A stretch of 64,000 nucleotides of DNA from Bradyrhizobium yuanmingense. Lineage in GTDB: Bacteria; Pseudomonadota; Alphaproteobacteria; Rhizobiales; Xanthobacteraceae. The notes below the pieces were generated by a model that made no database searches, was not told where the DNA came from, and worked only from the letters and a program-made list of their open reading frames with translations. Shown one piece after another: positions 23,825-31,850 of this stretch. Both the position numbers and the translations under genes were made by a program. Where the stretch lies: assembly GCF_900094575.1 (NCBI RefSeq), contig NZ_FMAE01000002.1, forward strand, positions 496,001 through 560,000. Reading direction: 5' to 3'. The number at the start of each line of letters is the position of its first letter. Within the stretch, counting starts at the first letter, position 1.

Positions 23825-24058
23825 ATGGCCGGCGGAGTCGAGGCATCTTCCGAACTGTCGAAGATTGCAAAGCTCAATGGCGACTTCAGGAAGAACTACG
23901 GCATCCTTCTGGGCGCATTCCTTTACCTGAGGTCGGTCAGCGCCGCGCGCGGGCGGTCTGTTTTTTGGGTCGCCCTGGCGTCCGTGGCGTCGTCGGCCGG
24001 CCTGGCGTGGTTGTGGAAGCATGGTTTCGAATGGCTGAGGGGCGGCTCAATTTTCTAG
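23825..24058 (+). CDS. Small membrane protein (SELSKIAKLNGDFRKNYG), copy 1
   Basis: 77 residues. A soluble start SELSKIAKLNGDFRKNYG and LLGAFLYLRSV, then one transmembrane helix VFWVALASVASSAGLAWLW. It is paralogous over its whole length to the protein at 32543-32767. The ribosome binding site is gaggacc. Its last 122 bp are antisense to the 3' end of the serine recombinase gene, so both cannot change freely. Function unknown; the constant pairing with the recombinase suggests a partner or regulatory role. Confidence 0.7.
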   Translation: MAGGVEASSELSKIAKLNGDFRKNYGILLGAFLYLRSVSAARGRSVFWVALASVASSAGLAWLWKHGFEWLRGGSIF

Positions 24059-25649
24059 CGGGCCCCTCAAGACTGAACTGCGGCCCGTCCAACCGCTGAT
24101 GGAGGGCGCTGATCACTGCCGGAAAGGTGGGGCACCTAAATTCACCGAATACCCGCGCCGAGATCCGTACCCGACCGTCTCTCGTCTTGGGCAGATTGGC
24201 CGTTGGGAGCAGAAAAAAGTCTTGGATCTGTCCATTTGTGGCTGCCAGCCTGACGACCAGAACAAGATCGGACTTCTTGTACTCGAGCCGCTGCAATTCC
24301 CACCGGGGGGCCGGCCCCGGATAGCGCTCGCCGTCGGATACGACCCGCGCCAGGGTGACCGAGATCGTTACGCTGCTGCTTACGGTCAGCAGACGGAGTT
24401 CCTGCAGAAACGTGATGCTGCGCCTGCGCTTTTCCACCTCGGTGATGATGTCTCGGGCAACCGATGCGATCAGGCGGTCGGTCCTGGCCGCGGTCTCCCG
24501 GAAGCAGTAGCGCGGCTTGGGTTCGAAGCCTACCCGCCTGAACGCCTCCGCCAGCGACCCAAACCGTTGGGCGTAGGTCTTGCTGTGGGGTATGCCCTTC
24601 GTCGTCATCATCAGTTTCAGCGACAGGCGCCCCTTCTGGCGGAGCAGGGTACGAAGCCGGTCAAGCATCTGGGCGTCGGTCAGGACACGACCAAACTCGA
24701 CCTCATTGAGCCGACGCTGCGCTTGGGCGAAGAGTTGTGGGGATATGAGGTGCTTGAAGGCGTTATTGCGGCGAACCCACATTTCCGGCGGGTTGGCTAC
24801 CTGCTTTTCACCAAGCTTCTGGGAGCGGCGGTTATAAACCAGGTGCCCGGCATAGGCCTCGTTCTTGAGTGTGTTGCTGATGGTCAGCGAGGTCCACGGC
24901 TTGCCGCGCGCATTGTGGATGCCGTCCGCGTTCAACTCGACCGCAATCTGGGTTCTGGTCTTCTTCTCGTCGACAAACGCGCTGAAGATGCGGCGGACAA
25001 CCCTCTGCTCTGTCGCGGGGCCCGGCACGAGCACGGTACGCTGACTTTTCAGGCTCTTGTGTTCTCCGTACTCAAGGACGCCTTTGGGCTTCCCATGCTC
25101 GTCGAGCAGCATGCGCCGCAAGCCGTAACCCGCCGGGCCGCCTCGCCAGTAGCCGAGGCTCACGACGTGGCACTGGCCGAGGAAGACTTTCTTTGACAGT
25201 TGCTTGCTGAAGTCGGCCGCGGCGACGCGCTTGATATTCTTGAGGACAATGGAAGCGAGGCTGCCGTCATTCTCGAACTCGTCGGCGCAGTAGTGGACGC
25301 GGACGCCGGCGCGTTTGCAGATAAACTCGTAGTAGGCGCTTTCATCGACATCTTGAAAGCGTCCCCATCGGGTAATGTCGTACACCAACACACAGTCGAA
25401 GTCGGCGCGGCCAAGCTGAACGTCTCGGATGAGATCCTGTAGCCCAGCTCGACCCTGGATGCGAAGGCCGCTGCGGCCAGCGTCGGCGTAAGTCCGGACG
25501 ATTGTGAGATGTCGCCGCGCAGCGTGTGCAGCGATCGCCGCCATTTGATTTTCAATGGAGTATTTCTGAGCGTCCGTGGACATGCGGACGTATTGCGCGG
25601 CTTTCAATCCACGCAACGAGACGTCGGGAGGAAGTACGTTCTTTTGCAT
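23937..25649 (-). CDS. Large serine recombinase
   Basis: 570 residues. N-terminal resolvase domain: AAQYVRMSTDAQKYSIENQM with the nucleophilic Ser in RMSTD, then DFDCVLVYDITRWGRFQD. The recombinase domain follows (YGLRRMLLDEHGKP, TLKNEAYAGHLVYNRR) and a long C-terminal region with LVVRLAATNGQIQDFFLLP. There is no obvious C4 zinc ribbon, so it belongs to a resolvase/recombinase group without one. The tail PGRPTTPRTPGRPKK is proline/arginine-rich and lies antisense to the small membrane gene, perhaps an extension after loss of the native stop. Reaction: site-specific exchange through a phosphoserine bond. Confidence 0.92.
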   Translation of the reverse strand: MQKNVLPPDVSLRGLKAAQYVRMSTDAQKYSIENQMAAIAAHAARRHLTIVRTYADAGRSGLRIQGRAGLQDLIRDVQLGRADFDCVLVYDITRWGRFQDVDESAYYEFICKRAGVRVHYCADEFENDGSLASIVLKNIKRVAAADFSKQLSKKVFLGQCHVVSLGYWRGGPAGYGLRRMLLDEHGKPKGVLEYGEHKSLKSQRTVLVPGPATEQRVVRRIFSAFVDEKKTRTQIAVELNADGIHNARGKPWTSLTISNTLKNEAYAGHLVYNRRSQKLGEKQVANPPEMWVRRNNAFKHLISPQLFAQAQRRLNEVEFGRVLTDAQMLDRLRTLLRQKGRLSLKLMMTTKGIPHSKTYAQRFGSLAEAFRRVGFEPKPRYCFRETAARTDRLIASVARDIITEVEKRRRSITFLQELRLLTVSSSVTISVTLARVVSDGERYPGPAPRWELQRLEYKKSDLVLVVRLAATNGQIQDFFLLPTANLPKTRDGRVRISARVFGEFRCPTFPAVISALHQRLDGPQFSLEGPARKLSRPSAIRNHASTTTPGRPTTPRTPGRPKKQTARARR

Positions 25650-25890
25650 GAACCGGGCCCTACGTGTCTGTAGAAGGCAACACTGCCCCGGAGAGGTACA
25701 AGATCGGTTTCCGGCAGCGGACCGAGTTGAAACGAATGCGAGATAGACTTTGGCCAGGGCCGAAGAGATTGGAGGGTTAAAATCGCTTTGGCAAGGAAGT
25801 TCAATGGCTTGGCGTTTGGTCCGCTGCGGGGGGGAATAGTAACTCGCGGGCCTAGGCTATAAGCTGGCCCGGCAGAAGGGGAGAAGGTTC

Positions 25891-26661
25891 GTGGCAGGCG
25901 GCGAGGATGACAACGAGGAGGATAGGTCTCCTAAGTTGAGGCTCGTCAGCGGCAACCCGAATGCTCGCGCCGATCGACAGATTGAACTGGCCAAAAGCGA
26001 AGTCCAGAACGCACTGTCTCAGTTCGCCGCCGCGTTGCTTCGTACGATGGCGGGCAACGACACGGAAGCGGCCTATCTCATCCGTCGTCTGGCTCTCGTC
26101 GTGGAGGCGATCAACAAATTCGAGAAACAGGCGGATCGGGGGATGTCCGCCGCGGAGTTGCAGGAGGCACTGTGCTTGCCGCAAGCCGAGATGGATTATG
26201 CGGCTGACGATGATTGGCGCTATCGTCGCTGGCGCCGCGAGGACGGCTTCGACGATATCGTGAAGGGCGCGCTCCGCCTGGCGGCACATAAGCTCCTTGG
26301 CGAGGATCCGGCCTTCGGCGGGATGCATTCCGAGAGAGTAATCGAGCGGGGCATAAAGACGCTCGAGGAGCTAAGGCGCCCTCCGCCCCCAGCCCGACCA
26401 CGATCGAGGCAGACAAAGGACTTGGCCGGCAGTTGGGAAGATCTTGTCCTCACTCGAACTGCAGAGAAACCCAAGCGCAGGTTTGGGGAGCGACTGGCGT
26501 CAGCGCCCAAGGCCTCTGCCCAAAGGCCGACGCGCCGACGCGCTGGGTTCGATGAAGACGATCTGAAGGAACTTCGAAAGGCGATCAAGGCGAAGGACAA
26601 CAAGCGCATAGCTGAGCTGACGGCGAAGATTAACCGTCCATCGTTCGAGGATCCAAAATAG
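25891..26661 (+). CDS. Unrecognised acidic/basic helical island protein
   Basis: 256 residues from GTG 25891, with a strong site ggggagaagg. Predicted soluble and helical: QNALSQFAAALLRTMAGNDT then EAAYLIRRLALVVEAINKFE, with a low-complexity basic linker (PPPPARPRSRQTK) and a charged C-terminal helix (DDLKELRKAIKAKDNKRI). No family or catalytic motif recognised. It is divergent from the recombinase and convergent with the thermonuclease. Confidence 0.6.
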   Translation: MAGGEDDNEEDRSPKLRLVSGNPNARADRQIELAKSEVQNALSQFAAALLRTMAGNDTEAAYLIRRLALVVEAINKFEKQADRGMSAAELQEALCLPQAEMDYAADDDWRYRRWRREDGFDDIVKGALRLAAHKLLGEDPAFGGMHSERVIERGIKTLEELRRPPPPARPRSRQTKDLAGSWEDLVLTRTAEKPKRRFGERLASAPKASAQRPTRRRAGFDEDDLKELRKAIKAKDNKRIAELTAKINRPSFEDPK

Positions 26662-26672
26662 CCGGTGCCAGA

Positions 26673-27224
26673 TCAGCGGCGATCGTTGGCCTCGTCAGAG
26701 CACGCAGCCGGTCTGCCGCCGGCCTTCATGCAAGTGCGGTATTGCCACGGCTCGGCGAAGCTTCCAACCCAGATCCCGAGGTTGGTCTTCTCTGCACTGC
26801 GCTGCGCGTCCTCATACTTGCCCTTGGAGTACTTCGGCCAATCGAGCGCGTGACCGTTGGCGACAAGCCAGTGCCCGATGTCGGGACCCGGCGTTCTGAG
26901 CGAGCACGTCGCGACCGTGCGCCCGTACCGGTCTCGATCAACCGCAGAACAGGTCACTGGCCGCTTGATAGTCCAGAACAGTCTTGCGAGCGCCGTCGCG
27001 GCAGCGCGTCCGCACTGGTACAGCTTGCTGTCATCGTTCCGACAGAGCTGATCACTCTCCGGGGCGTCGATGCCCCAGAGCCTGATGCGCTGGCCATGGA
27101 TCTCGATCGTGTCGCCGTCGATCACGCTGGCCTGCCCGGTTATGTCGTCGGCACGGGCTGAGAGAACGGGCAGAACGGAAATTGCCAGCGCGAGCCCGAA
27201 AATTCGATTTATTTCGATTTTCAA
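26673..27224 (-). CDS. Secreted thermonuclease-family (SNase-like) protein
   Basis: 183 residues from the TTG at 27224, preferred because ggtgga sits before it; a TTG at 27245 would add seven residues. Signal peptide runs to LPVLSARAD. SNase fold motifs follow: ASVIDGDTIEIHGQRIRLWG, IDAPESDQLC and DRDRYGRTVATC, containing the Arg-Glu-Arg set of staphylococcal nuclease. A C-terminal HALDWPKYSKGKYEDAQRSA is typical of alphaproteobacterial members. It should hydrolyse DNA or RNA outside the inner membrane in a Ca2+-dependent manner. Often carried by integrative elements. Confidence 0.88.
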   Translation of the reverse strand: MKIEINRIFGLALAISVLPVLSARADDITGQASVIDGDTIEIHGQRIRLWGIDAPESDQLCRNDDSKLYQCGRAAATALARLFWTIKRPVTCSAVDRDRYGRTVATCSLRTPGPDIGHWLVANGHALDWPKYSKGKYEDAQRSAEKTNLGIWVGSFAEPWQYRTCMKAGGRPAACSDEANDRR

Positions 27225-27401
27225 GATGATTTTTCCACCCTTCAAAAATAGGGGAATCGTGATTTTTCGGGCGAAACAATTCCCTCTTTTATGGAGTGGG
27301 TAAGTTCGGCCGATTTATCCAGCCCCAGGAAATGCCCTTTTGTTGCTCGCAAGTCGGAGGGCTGGGGCCCCAAATGGGGTGGGGTACTTCCGAATAAAAA
27401 A

Positions 27402-27641
27402 TCAGCGCTTCCGCTTCTTCATCCTCACACCGGCGCCGCCTCCGTTCTCCGGGATGAACTCGACGCCGGCTTTCTCGAGAGCGGCTGCAATTGCAGCAAT
27501 TGTTTCCTCGGCGACCTTGATTGGTCCACCAGCCTCAGCCCGCTTCAGCGTCGGAATTGAAATGCCAGCAGCCTCGGCCACCTCAGCCTGCGAGAGGCCG
27601 GTAAGAGCACGCGCTGCTCTAAGCTGAAAATAATCTGCCAA
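27402..27641 (-). CDS. XRE-family transcriptional regulator
   Basis: 79 residues from TTG 27641 (aagaggct upstream). RAARALTGLSQAEVAEAAGI, SIPTLKRAEAG is a classical lambda-repressor-like HTH; the C-terminus IAAIAAALEKAGVEFIPENG is shared by many small XRE regulators. Two 16-bp dyads at 27649-27687 lie in the divergent promoter region, so it probably represses itself and the gene at 27713. The natural target could be excision or replication control. Confidence 0.85.
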   Translation of the reverse strand: MADYFQLRAARALTGLSQAEVAEAAGISIPTLKRAEAGGPIKVAEETIAAIAAALEKAGVEFIPENGGGAGVRMKKRKR

Positions 27642-27648
27642 AGCCTCT

Positions 27649-27687
27649 TGATCCTTTTAGATCATTGTGTATGATCCTTTTGTATCA
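27649..27687. promoter_or_regulatory. Twin operators between the XRE gene and 27713
   Basis: tgatccttttagatca (27649-27664) and tgatccttttgtatca (27672-27687) are related dyads of TGATC-N6-GATCA type, 23 bp apart. They fill the space between the two divergent start codons, as expected for autorepressor binding sites. Confidence 0.6.
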
Positions 27688-27712
27688 AGGCTGATTTCTG
27701 AAAGCAACCCAG

Positions 27713-28021
27713 ATGAGCAAGAACACCCTCGCGGTGAGCGGCGGAGCTATGCCTTCGACCTCCCTCACCATCCGCAATCTGATCAACGAAGAAACCGGCG
27801 AAGTGAAGGTGTGGGTACTGAAGGGGCTCGCTCGCCGGGAAGCCATGCGGACTTGGGGCGAGATCACCCCGCGGTCCCTGCGAGCCGCGGTCCGCACGGT
27901 GGCCGACATGATCCCTGAGATGCTGTGCGCTTGGCGCCAGCGTCACGGCCTGCCCGTCGCAACCACTCTCGTCACCCCCTTCGGCATCGCGCGCGATGGT
28001 GTGCGCCGCTCCGCATTCTGA
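27713..28021 (+). CDS. Small island protein divergent from the XRE regulator
   Basis: 102 residues. SLTIRNLINEETGEVKVWVL and KGLARREAMRTWGEITPRSL, then AAVRTVADMIPEML suggest a small alpha/beta fold; no family recognised. The start codon has only a weak ribosome binding site. The twin operators immediately upstream point to repression by the XRE protein. The next gene starts 3 bp after its stop. Confidence 0.5.
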   Translation: MSKNTLAVSGGAMPSTSLTIRNLINEETGEVKVWVLKGLARREAMRTWGEITPRSLRAAVRTVADMIPEMLCAWRQRHGLPVATTLVTPFGIARDGVRRSAF

Positions 28022-28023
28022 CC

Positions 28024-28230
28024 ATGGCACCAACGCTCACCCAATTGCTGGCGGTCTCGAACTTGCTGACGACGGCCGAAAGCGCCGCGCAGTCGGGAGG
28101 GCTGCACGCGCGGGAGCATGCGGCCCTGACGGAGGCAATCAGCTTCGTAACACACGTCTTCAGTTCAGCGAGCCGTCGCGTTGACGTGACGTCGCGCTCA
28201 GCAAGCCGGAGAGGAGGTGAAGCACTTTAA
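28024..28230 (+). CDS. Small helical island protein
   Basis: 68 residues from ATG 28024. TQLLAVSNLLTTAESAAQSG then LHAREHAALTEAISFVTHVF reads as two amphipathic helices; the C-terminal 18 residues are Ser/Arg-rich. Spacing of 3 bp to the upstream gene suggests one operon under the XRE operators. Function unknown. Confidence 0.45.
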   Translation: MAPTLTQLLAVSNLLTTAESAAQSGGLHAREHAALTEAISFVTHVFSSASRRVDVTSRSASRRGGEAL

Positions 28231-28307
28231 GGCTTACCTGCACAACCACCCGAGCAAGGGCGGACCACGCTCGGTCAATCACCAGATCCCAAGATTGAGA
28301 GAACGAC

Positions 28308-28970
28308 ATGAGCAACGCGGTAGCTAATGGCGCCACGGGCGCCGGACTATTTTCATCATCTTGCCCCACGCAGGAAAGCGGGCCCGACGCATGTCAGCCC
28401 GGATCAGCGCGGTCAGAACCATCCGCTTGCTCAAGCATTCCTGTGCCCGGGGCAATCAACAGGAGGTCAGTTATGAATATGCTGGTTGGCGCCGCGCTCG
28501 CCGGAGAAGCTATCCCACAGGTTAGCTTCTCAAAAGAAGCGCCTGAGGTTGATCCGATCTTCGCAGTGATCGAAGCACACAAGGCAGCTCGCGCCACTTG
28601 GATTGGCTGGGTGGACAGGCATTGCGCCCTTGAGCTGGAGTTACCCCAGGACAAGCGACAGTCGCGTGTTAACGTGTGGGACGATGAGATCATTCAAACG
28701 GATGATCCGCGATGGATCGAGGCCGAGCGCGAAGTGCACCGGACTTCGGATGCTGAGATGGATGCGGCCTGCGAGCTCGTGAACGTAAGGCCAACAACCA
28801 GGGCCGGCCTACTTGCCCTGCTCAATCACGCGATGCTCTACGACACCGATGGCGAGGGCTGGCCCCGTGACCTGATCAGCGACGACGGCAAGCGTACGCG
28901 CTCTTGGCAGACCTTTCTGATCGAGAACGTCACGGTAGCCCTGACCATGGGCCTGGGCGAGAGTACCTAA
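28308..28970 (+). CDS. Conserved island protein (ACELVNVRPTTRAGLLALL family)
   Basis: 220 residues. An odd Ser/Pro-rich N-terminus leads to NRRSVMNMLVGAALAGEAIP, a Tat-like or membrane-targeting segment. The conserved part is PIFAVIEAHKAARATWIGWV, EMDAACELVNVRPTTRAGLL and DGEGWPRDLISDDG; many rhizobial genomes carry several copies of this family. Function unknown. It follows the two XRE-controlled genes after 77 bp. Confidence 0.7.
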   Translation: MSNAVANGATGAGLFSSSCPTQESGPDACQPGSARSEPSACSSIPVPGAINRRSVMNMLVGAALAGEAIPQVSFSKEAPEVDPIFAVIEAHKAARATWIGWVDRHCALELELPQDKRQSRVNVWDDEIIQTDDPRWIEAEREVHRTSDAEMDAACELVNVRPTTRAGLLALLNHAMLYDTDGEGWPRDLISDDGKRTRSWQTFLIENVTVALTMGLGEST

Positions 28971-29023
28971 CGCAGATGCTTGTCGACCGCCTTTGAACAT
29001 AGCTGGCTGGGCGAAAAGAACGA

Positions 29024-29056
29024 CCCCAGGCCTGGATCAATGACCCAGGGCTGGGG
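29024..29056. other. Strong hairpin after the 220-aa gene
   Basis: ccccaggcctgg faces ccagggctgggg around a 9-nt loop, flanked on the left by gcgaaaagaac. It may terminate transcription on the minus strand or stabilise the 3' end of the plus-strand message. Confidence 0.4.
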
Positions 29057-29232
29057 CCGCTCGGGCTACGGAGATAGCCTGGCGCGCCTAAGCGCACATA
29101 GATCCAATTCGGAACTCAGAGGGGCGTTCCTATCTCGCTGCTGTGCTAAATCTTGCCGCAGGGGGTGATAACCCAGTGGCGGCGGACGACGAGCAGCGAC
29201 CTCGCGAGGCCCAGGACCTAGGGCCGGAAAAA

Positions 29233-29261
29233 GCCCCAGCCGCTGTCTGGACGGCCGGGGC
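29233..29261 (-). terminator. Terminator-like hairpin on the minus strand
   Basis: gccccagccg faces cggccggggc with one mismatch and a 9-nt loop; the left flank ggaaaaa reads as a T-run on the minus strand. No minus-strand gene ends here, so its role is unclear. The stretch 28971-29425 otherwise shows no convincing gene. Confidence 0.4.
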
Positions 29262-29425
29262 GTCAGCAGGAGGTATCACCTGTTCTTCGGCAGATGTGCC
29301 GGATTCAATCGTCGCGAGAGATTCACGTTCCTAGGTGTGGCGGGTATCGGTATTAAGACGGCGAGCGCTGCGGCGCGAGTAAGCGCGTGGATAGCAACCA
29401 AGCACGCCTCAGGCTGTTCACATGC

Positions 29426-29662
29426 ATGGAAGCGCATCTTCTGCAGGTCACCACTGACGATGGCGAGTGCCAATTCTGGTTAGCGGCCGGTACGGAAGAA
29501 CAGGCCGTTCAGCTGGTCTTGGATGCCATCCCAGAGCGATGGGCCGCTAAGCTGATGCATGGTGGGCTCACCGCCCGCGAGGAAGCCGCAGCACTCGGCC
29601 TGATTGTTGGGCTCGTGCCAGGAGAAGCCCGCGAGGTAAGCAGAGGAATTGGGCTTAGCTGA
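29426..29662 (+). CDS. Small protein (QAVQLVLDAIPERWAAKLM type)
   Basis: 78 residues from ATG 29426 (MEAHLLQVTTDDGECQFWLA); a GTG at 29387 would add 13 residues. QAVQLVLDAIPERWAAKLMH and a helical acidic tail EAAALGLIVGLVPGEAREV follow the plan of a small rhizobial family. Soluble; no known function. Confidence 0.6.
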   Translation: MEAHLLQVTTDDGECQFWLAAGTEEQAVQLVLDAIPERWAAKLMHGGLTAREEAAALGLIVGLVPGEAREVSRGIGLS

Positions 29663-29746
29663 TATGTGGCCGCCCGCCGCGATCTCCGAGCCGGAAAACG
29701 CAAGCACGGTTCGGGACGAGCAGCTTCCCCCGACAAGGAGCGTCAA

Positions 29747-29977
29747 ATGAGCGAACGACGTGAGCTATATCGTAGTACCAACGGCGACGCTTGGTTTCTG
29801 GGACGCGAGCCGGGCAATGGCCATGCTTTCGTCATTCATCAGCCAAACGCACCTTCTGGCGGCCGACTAACACATATTGAACTCGGCGATTTCTTGCGAA
29901 GTGAGCCGAAAGGACCCGAGCACCAGGCCCTTCTGCGCCTGATAGGTACGCTAGTGAACGTGCCACCGTACGCTTAA
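29747..29977 (+). CDS. Small protein (RSTNGDAWFLGREPGNGHAFV family)
   Basis: 76 residues from ATG 29747 after acaaggagcg. ELYRSTNGDAWFLGREPGNG, HAFVIHQPNAPSGG then HIELGDFL is a family with many small members in rhizobia, likely a compact beta fold. gcttcc 26 bp before the ATG could partly pair with the ggagc ribosome binding site. Function unknown. Confidence 0.6.
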   Translation: MSERRELYRSTNGDAWFLGREPGNGHAFVIHQPNAPSGGRLTHIELGDFLRSEPKGPEHQALLRLIGTLVNVPPYA

Positions 29978-30084
29978 GGCGCACCACACCAGCAAGGTGT
30001 AGAGCCGCCTAGCGCTCGTTTCGCATATACGGGCTGTTCTCTGAGACAAGAAGAAGAGAGGGGTCGGACTTCAACACGGTTCCA

Positions 30085-30363
30085 GTGTCAACGGCGAACT
30101 TCGGCAGGACCGTCGTACAGACACTCGCGATCAGAGCGATTGAAGACAAAGCGCCGATTACAATCCAACGCTCCCTCTGCATGTTAGCCTTCCTGGCAGA
30201 GTACGGACGGCAAAGCGAACGCGGGTCCTCAACGAACCGTTCCTATTCTAAGGTGCGGGCGATCGTCGGCCGGCAGGCTCGCGGTCTTGCAGCGGGCGCA
30301 CTCGACCTCGAGCCAACCAACGCCGCCATCGGGGCACTGGCCGCGATCGTTGGGGAGGGTTGA
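30085..30363 (+). CDS. Doubtful small helical protein
   Basis: 92 residues from a GTG start without a clear ribosome binding site. LAIRAIEDKAPITIQRSLCM then LAFLAEYGRQSERG look helical and natural, but no family is known and coding support is weak. It may be a decayed gene. Confidence 0.3.
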   Translation: MSTANFGRTVVQTLAIRAIEDKAPITIQRSLCMLAFLAEYGRQSERGSSTNRSYSKVRAIVGRQARGLAAGALDLEPTNAAIGALAAIVGEG

Positions 30364-30497
30364 GCAGGGCCGCCGTAGCTTTCTATGCGGACTGACGAGG
30401 CTTCAGCGGTTCACGCTGGCGGGCCCATCACTTCACGCAGCCCATGTCACCTCCAGCCGCTTGGCCATCTCCTCTTTTGCGTCTTGCTTGTAAGCCA

Positions 30498-31088
30498 TCA
30501 CAGCTCCCGCTCCATCGCGGGATGGCTCCGGTTCTTTACCTTGATCCAATGCTTTTGCCTGCCGCCGCCGTACGGCCGATCACGATGTTTGGAGACCAAG
30601 CCCTCCAGGCCCATCCGGCAGGCTGCCCGGAAAAGGTCGGGACCGATCTCGCCCCGCTCGAAGGGCGCCACAGCGATCCCGTCGGGCCGGCGGGCCAATA
30701 GCTGCTCCAGATTGGTCTTACGGATGTGAAGGGGCAAAGACCGCAGGTCGTCGCCACCCATCACGAGCACATCGAAGGCATATAGCTGCACCTCGTGGTC
30801 GTATTGCCGGCTGTGCAGCGCGTTGAAGTCGCTGATGCCGTCCACCCCAAGGATCACGGCCTCGCCATCGATCACAAAGCGCTCTTGCCGATTCTTCAGC
30901 GCCGCCTCGGCAACCCAGGGATAGCGCTTGGTCCAGTCGGTACCGTTCCGCGAGAGGAGGCGCACGCGCTCGTTCTCCCGGATGACTAGCATTCGGTAGC
31001 CGTCGTGCTTCACCTCATGAATCCAGTCCGGTCCTGACGGGACCTGCTTACTGGCGGTAGCCAGACAAAGCTCGTAGGCCATACGCAT
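30498..31088 (-). CDS. Stand-alone ATP-dependent DNA ligase adenylation domain
   Basis: 196 residues from ATG 31088 (or 31082). Ligase motifs: I, HEVKHDGYRML with the adenylated Lys; III, FVIDGEAVILG; IIIa-like, LYAFDVLVMGGDDL; IV, MGLEGLVSKHRDRPY; V, HWIKVKNRSHPAM. It ends right after motif V, so the OB-fold domain of full ATP ligases such as LigC or LigD is missing. Similar short ligases are common in Bradyrhizobium. It may seal nicks weakly, act in non-homologous end joining with partners, or be a truncated copy. No Ku or LigD neighbour is present. Confidence 0.8.
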   Translation of the reverse strand: MRMAYELCLATASKQVPSGPDWIHEVKHDGYRMLVIRENERVRLLSRNGTDWTKRYPWVAEAALKNRQERFVIDGEAVILGVDGISDFNALHSRQYDHEVQLYAFDVLVMGGDDLRSLPLHIRKTNLEQLLARRPDGIAVAPFERGEIGPDLFRAACRMGLEGLVSKHRDRPYGGGRQKHWIKVKNRSHPAMEREL

Positions 31089-31315
31089 GGGCCGAACATA
31101 AGATTTGCCGCTTACTTTACGAGTCGGGAACAAGTGGCAACTTGGACTATTTTGAGTGTCGGAGTTGGGGGAAGCCAAACTCCCCCATTAAGGCCCGCCG
31201 GGGCGGCCTCGCCTCTTCTAACTTGAGTTAGCGATCGTCCGATTCCCGTGAGGGAACTGTTCACTTTGTAACACAAGTGATGGTCCCGGGCGGCATTTGA
31301 ACAGATGCTTGAGCG

Positions 31316-31498
31316 ATGCATCCTCGGTCCGAATCATACCGCTCGCTTGAAGCACTGTGTCGCCACCAGGCGGCCATTACTGCGACGCCAGCCACCAAGC
31401 TTGAACTGCTGCAAATGGCTCGCGAATACAAGGCTTTGGCGGAAGGACTGGATCAGCAATCTCCTGCACCTACCAACTTCAGTTTGGAACCAAAGTAG
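31316..31498 (+). CDS. Small helical protein (TKLELLQMAREYKALAE type)
   Basis: 60 residues from ATG 31316. LEALCRHQAAITATPATKLE, LLQMAREYKALAEGLDQQ repeats the motif plan of the protein at 11621 (RAKQVLLEMADEYRRRAE). Both genes also lie next to an EAEMIARA-family gene with a shared leader, so the pair of small genes seems to have been duplicated within the island. Function unknown. Confidence 0.55.
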   Translation: MHPRSESYRSLEALCRHQAAITATPATKLELLQMAREYKALAEGLDQQSPAPTNFSLEPK

Positions 31499-31529
31499 CT
31501 TGTGGTAGTTATGACGGCATCACCGGCCG

Positions 31530-31602
31530 AGGCTCTGCCCGTAGGCGTCGGTGGCTGAGAGACCGATAGCGCTCCCGCCTGCACAGCCAAGGGGAGCGGC
31601 CT
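31530..31602 (+). promoter_or_regulatory. Shared leader element, copy B
   Basis: aggctctgcccgtaggcg then tcggtggctgagaga at 31530-31562, one mismatch to copy A, followed by gctcccgcc from 31571. gctccc (31571-31576) pairs with gggagc (31592-31597), the ribosome binding site of the ATG at 31603, with a 15-nt loop. It lies almost 20 kb from copy A. Confidence 0.6.
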
Positions 31603-31779
31603 ATGTCGGGCTTGTTCAAGTCGTTGGAATTGCTCAATCGCCATTCGCGCCTCGCCGCGCACGAAGCCGAGATGATCGCGCGAGCGAGAGATGCGCTTGC
31701 GCGATCCGAAGCCTTGCTCCAGGAGAGCCCGCCCTCGACGTTCCTCGGGAGGCCGCAGAACCCGCCGCCGAAAGAGTGA
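31603..31779 (+). CDS. 58-aa protein of the EAEMIARARDALARSEALL family
   Basis: MSGLFKSLELLNRHSRLAAH then EAEMIARARDALARSEALLQ and a Pro-rich end (RPQNPPPKE). Paralogue of the protein at 11940. An amphipathic helical core is the only clear structure. It is preceded by the best-preserved leader. Function unknown. Confidence 0.65.
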   Translation: MSGLFKSLELLNRHSRLAAHEAEMIARARDALARSEALLQESPPSTFLGRPQNPPPKE

Positions 31780-31850
31780 GGCCGCTTCAGTTGCCGCTCC
31801 CCTTTGATGTAGCTCAAAAAGTACCAGCGTTTGACGGGTGCCATCAGGCC

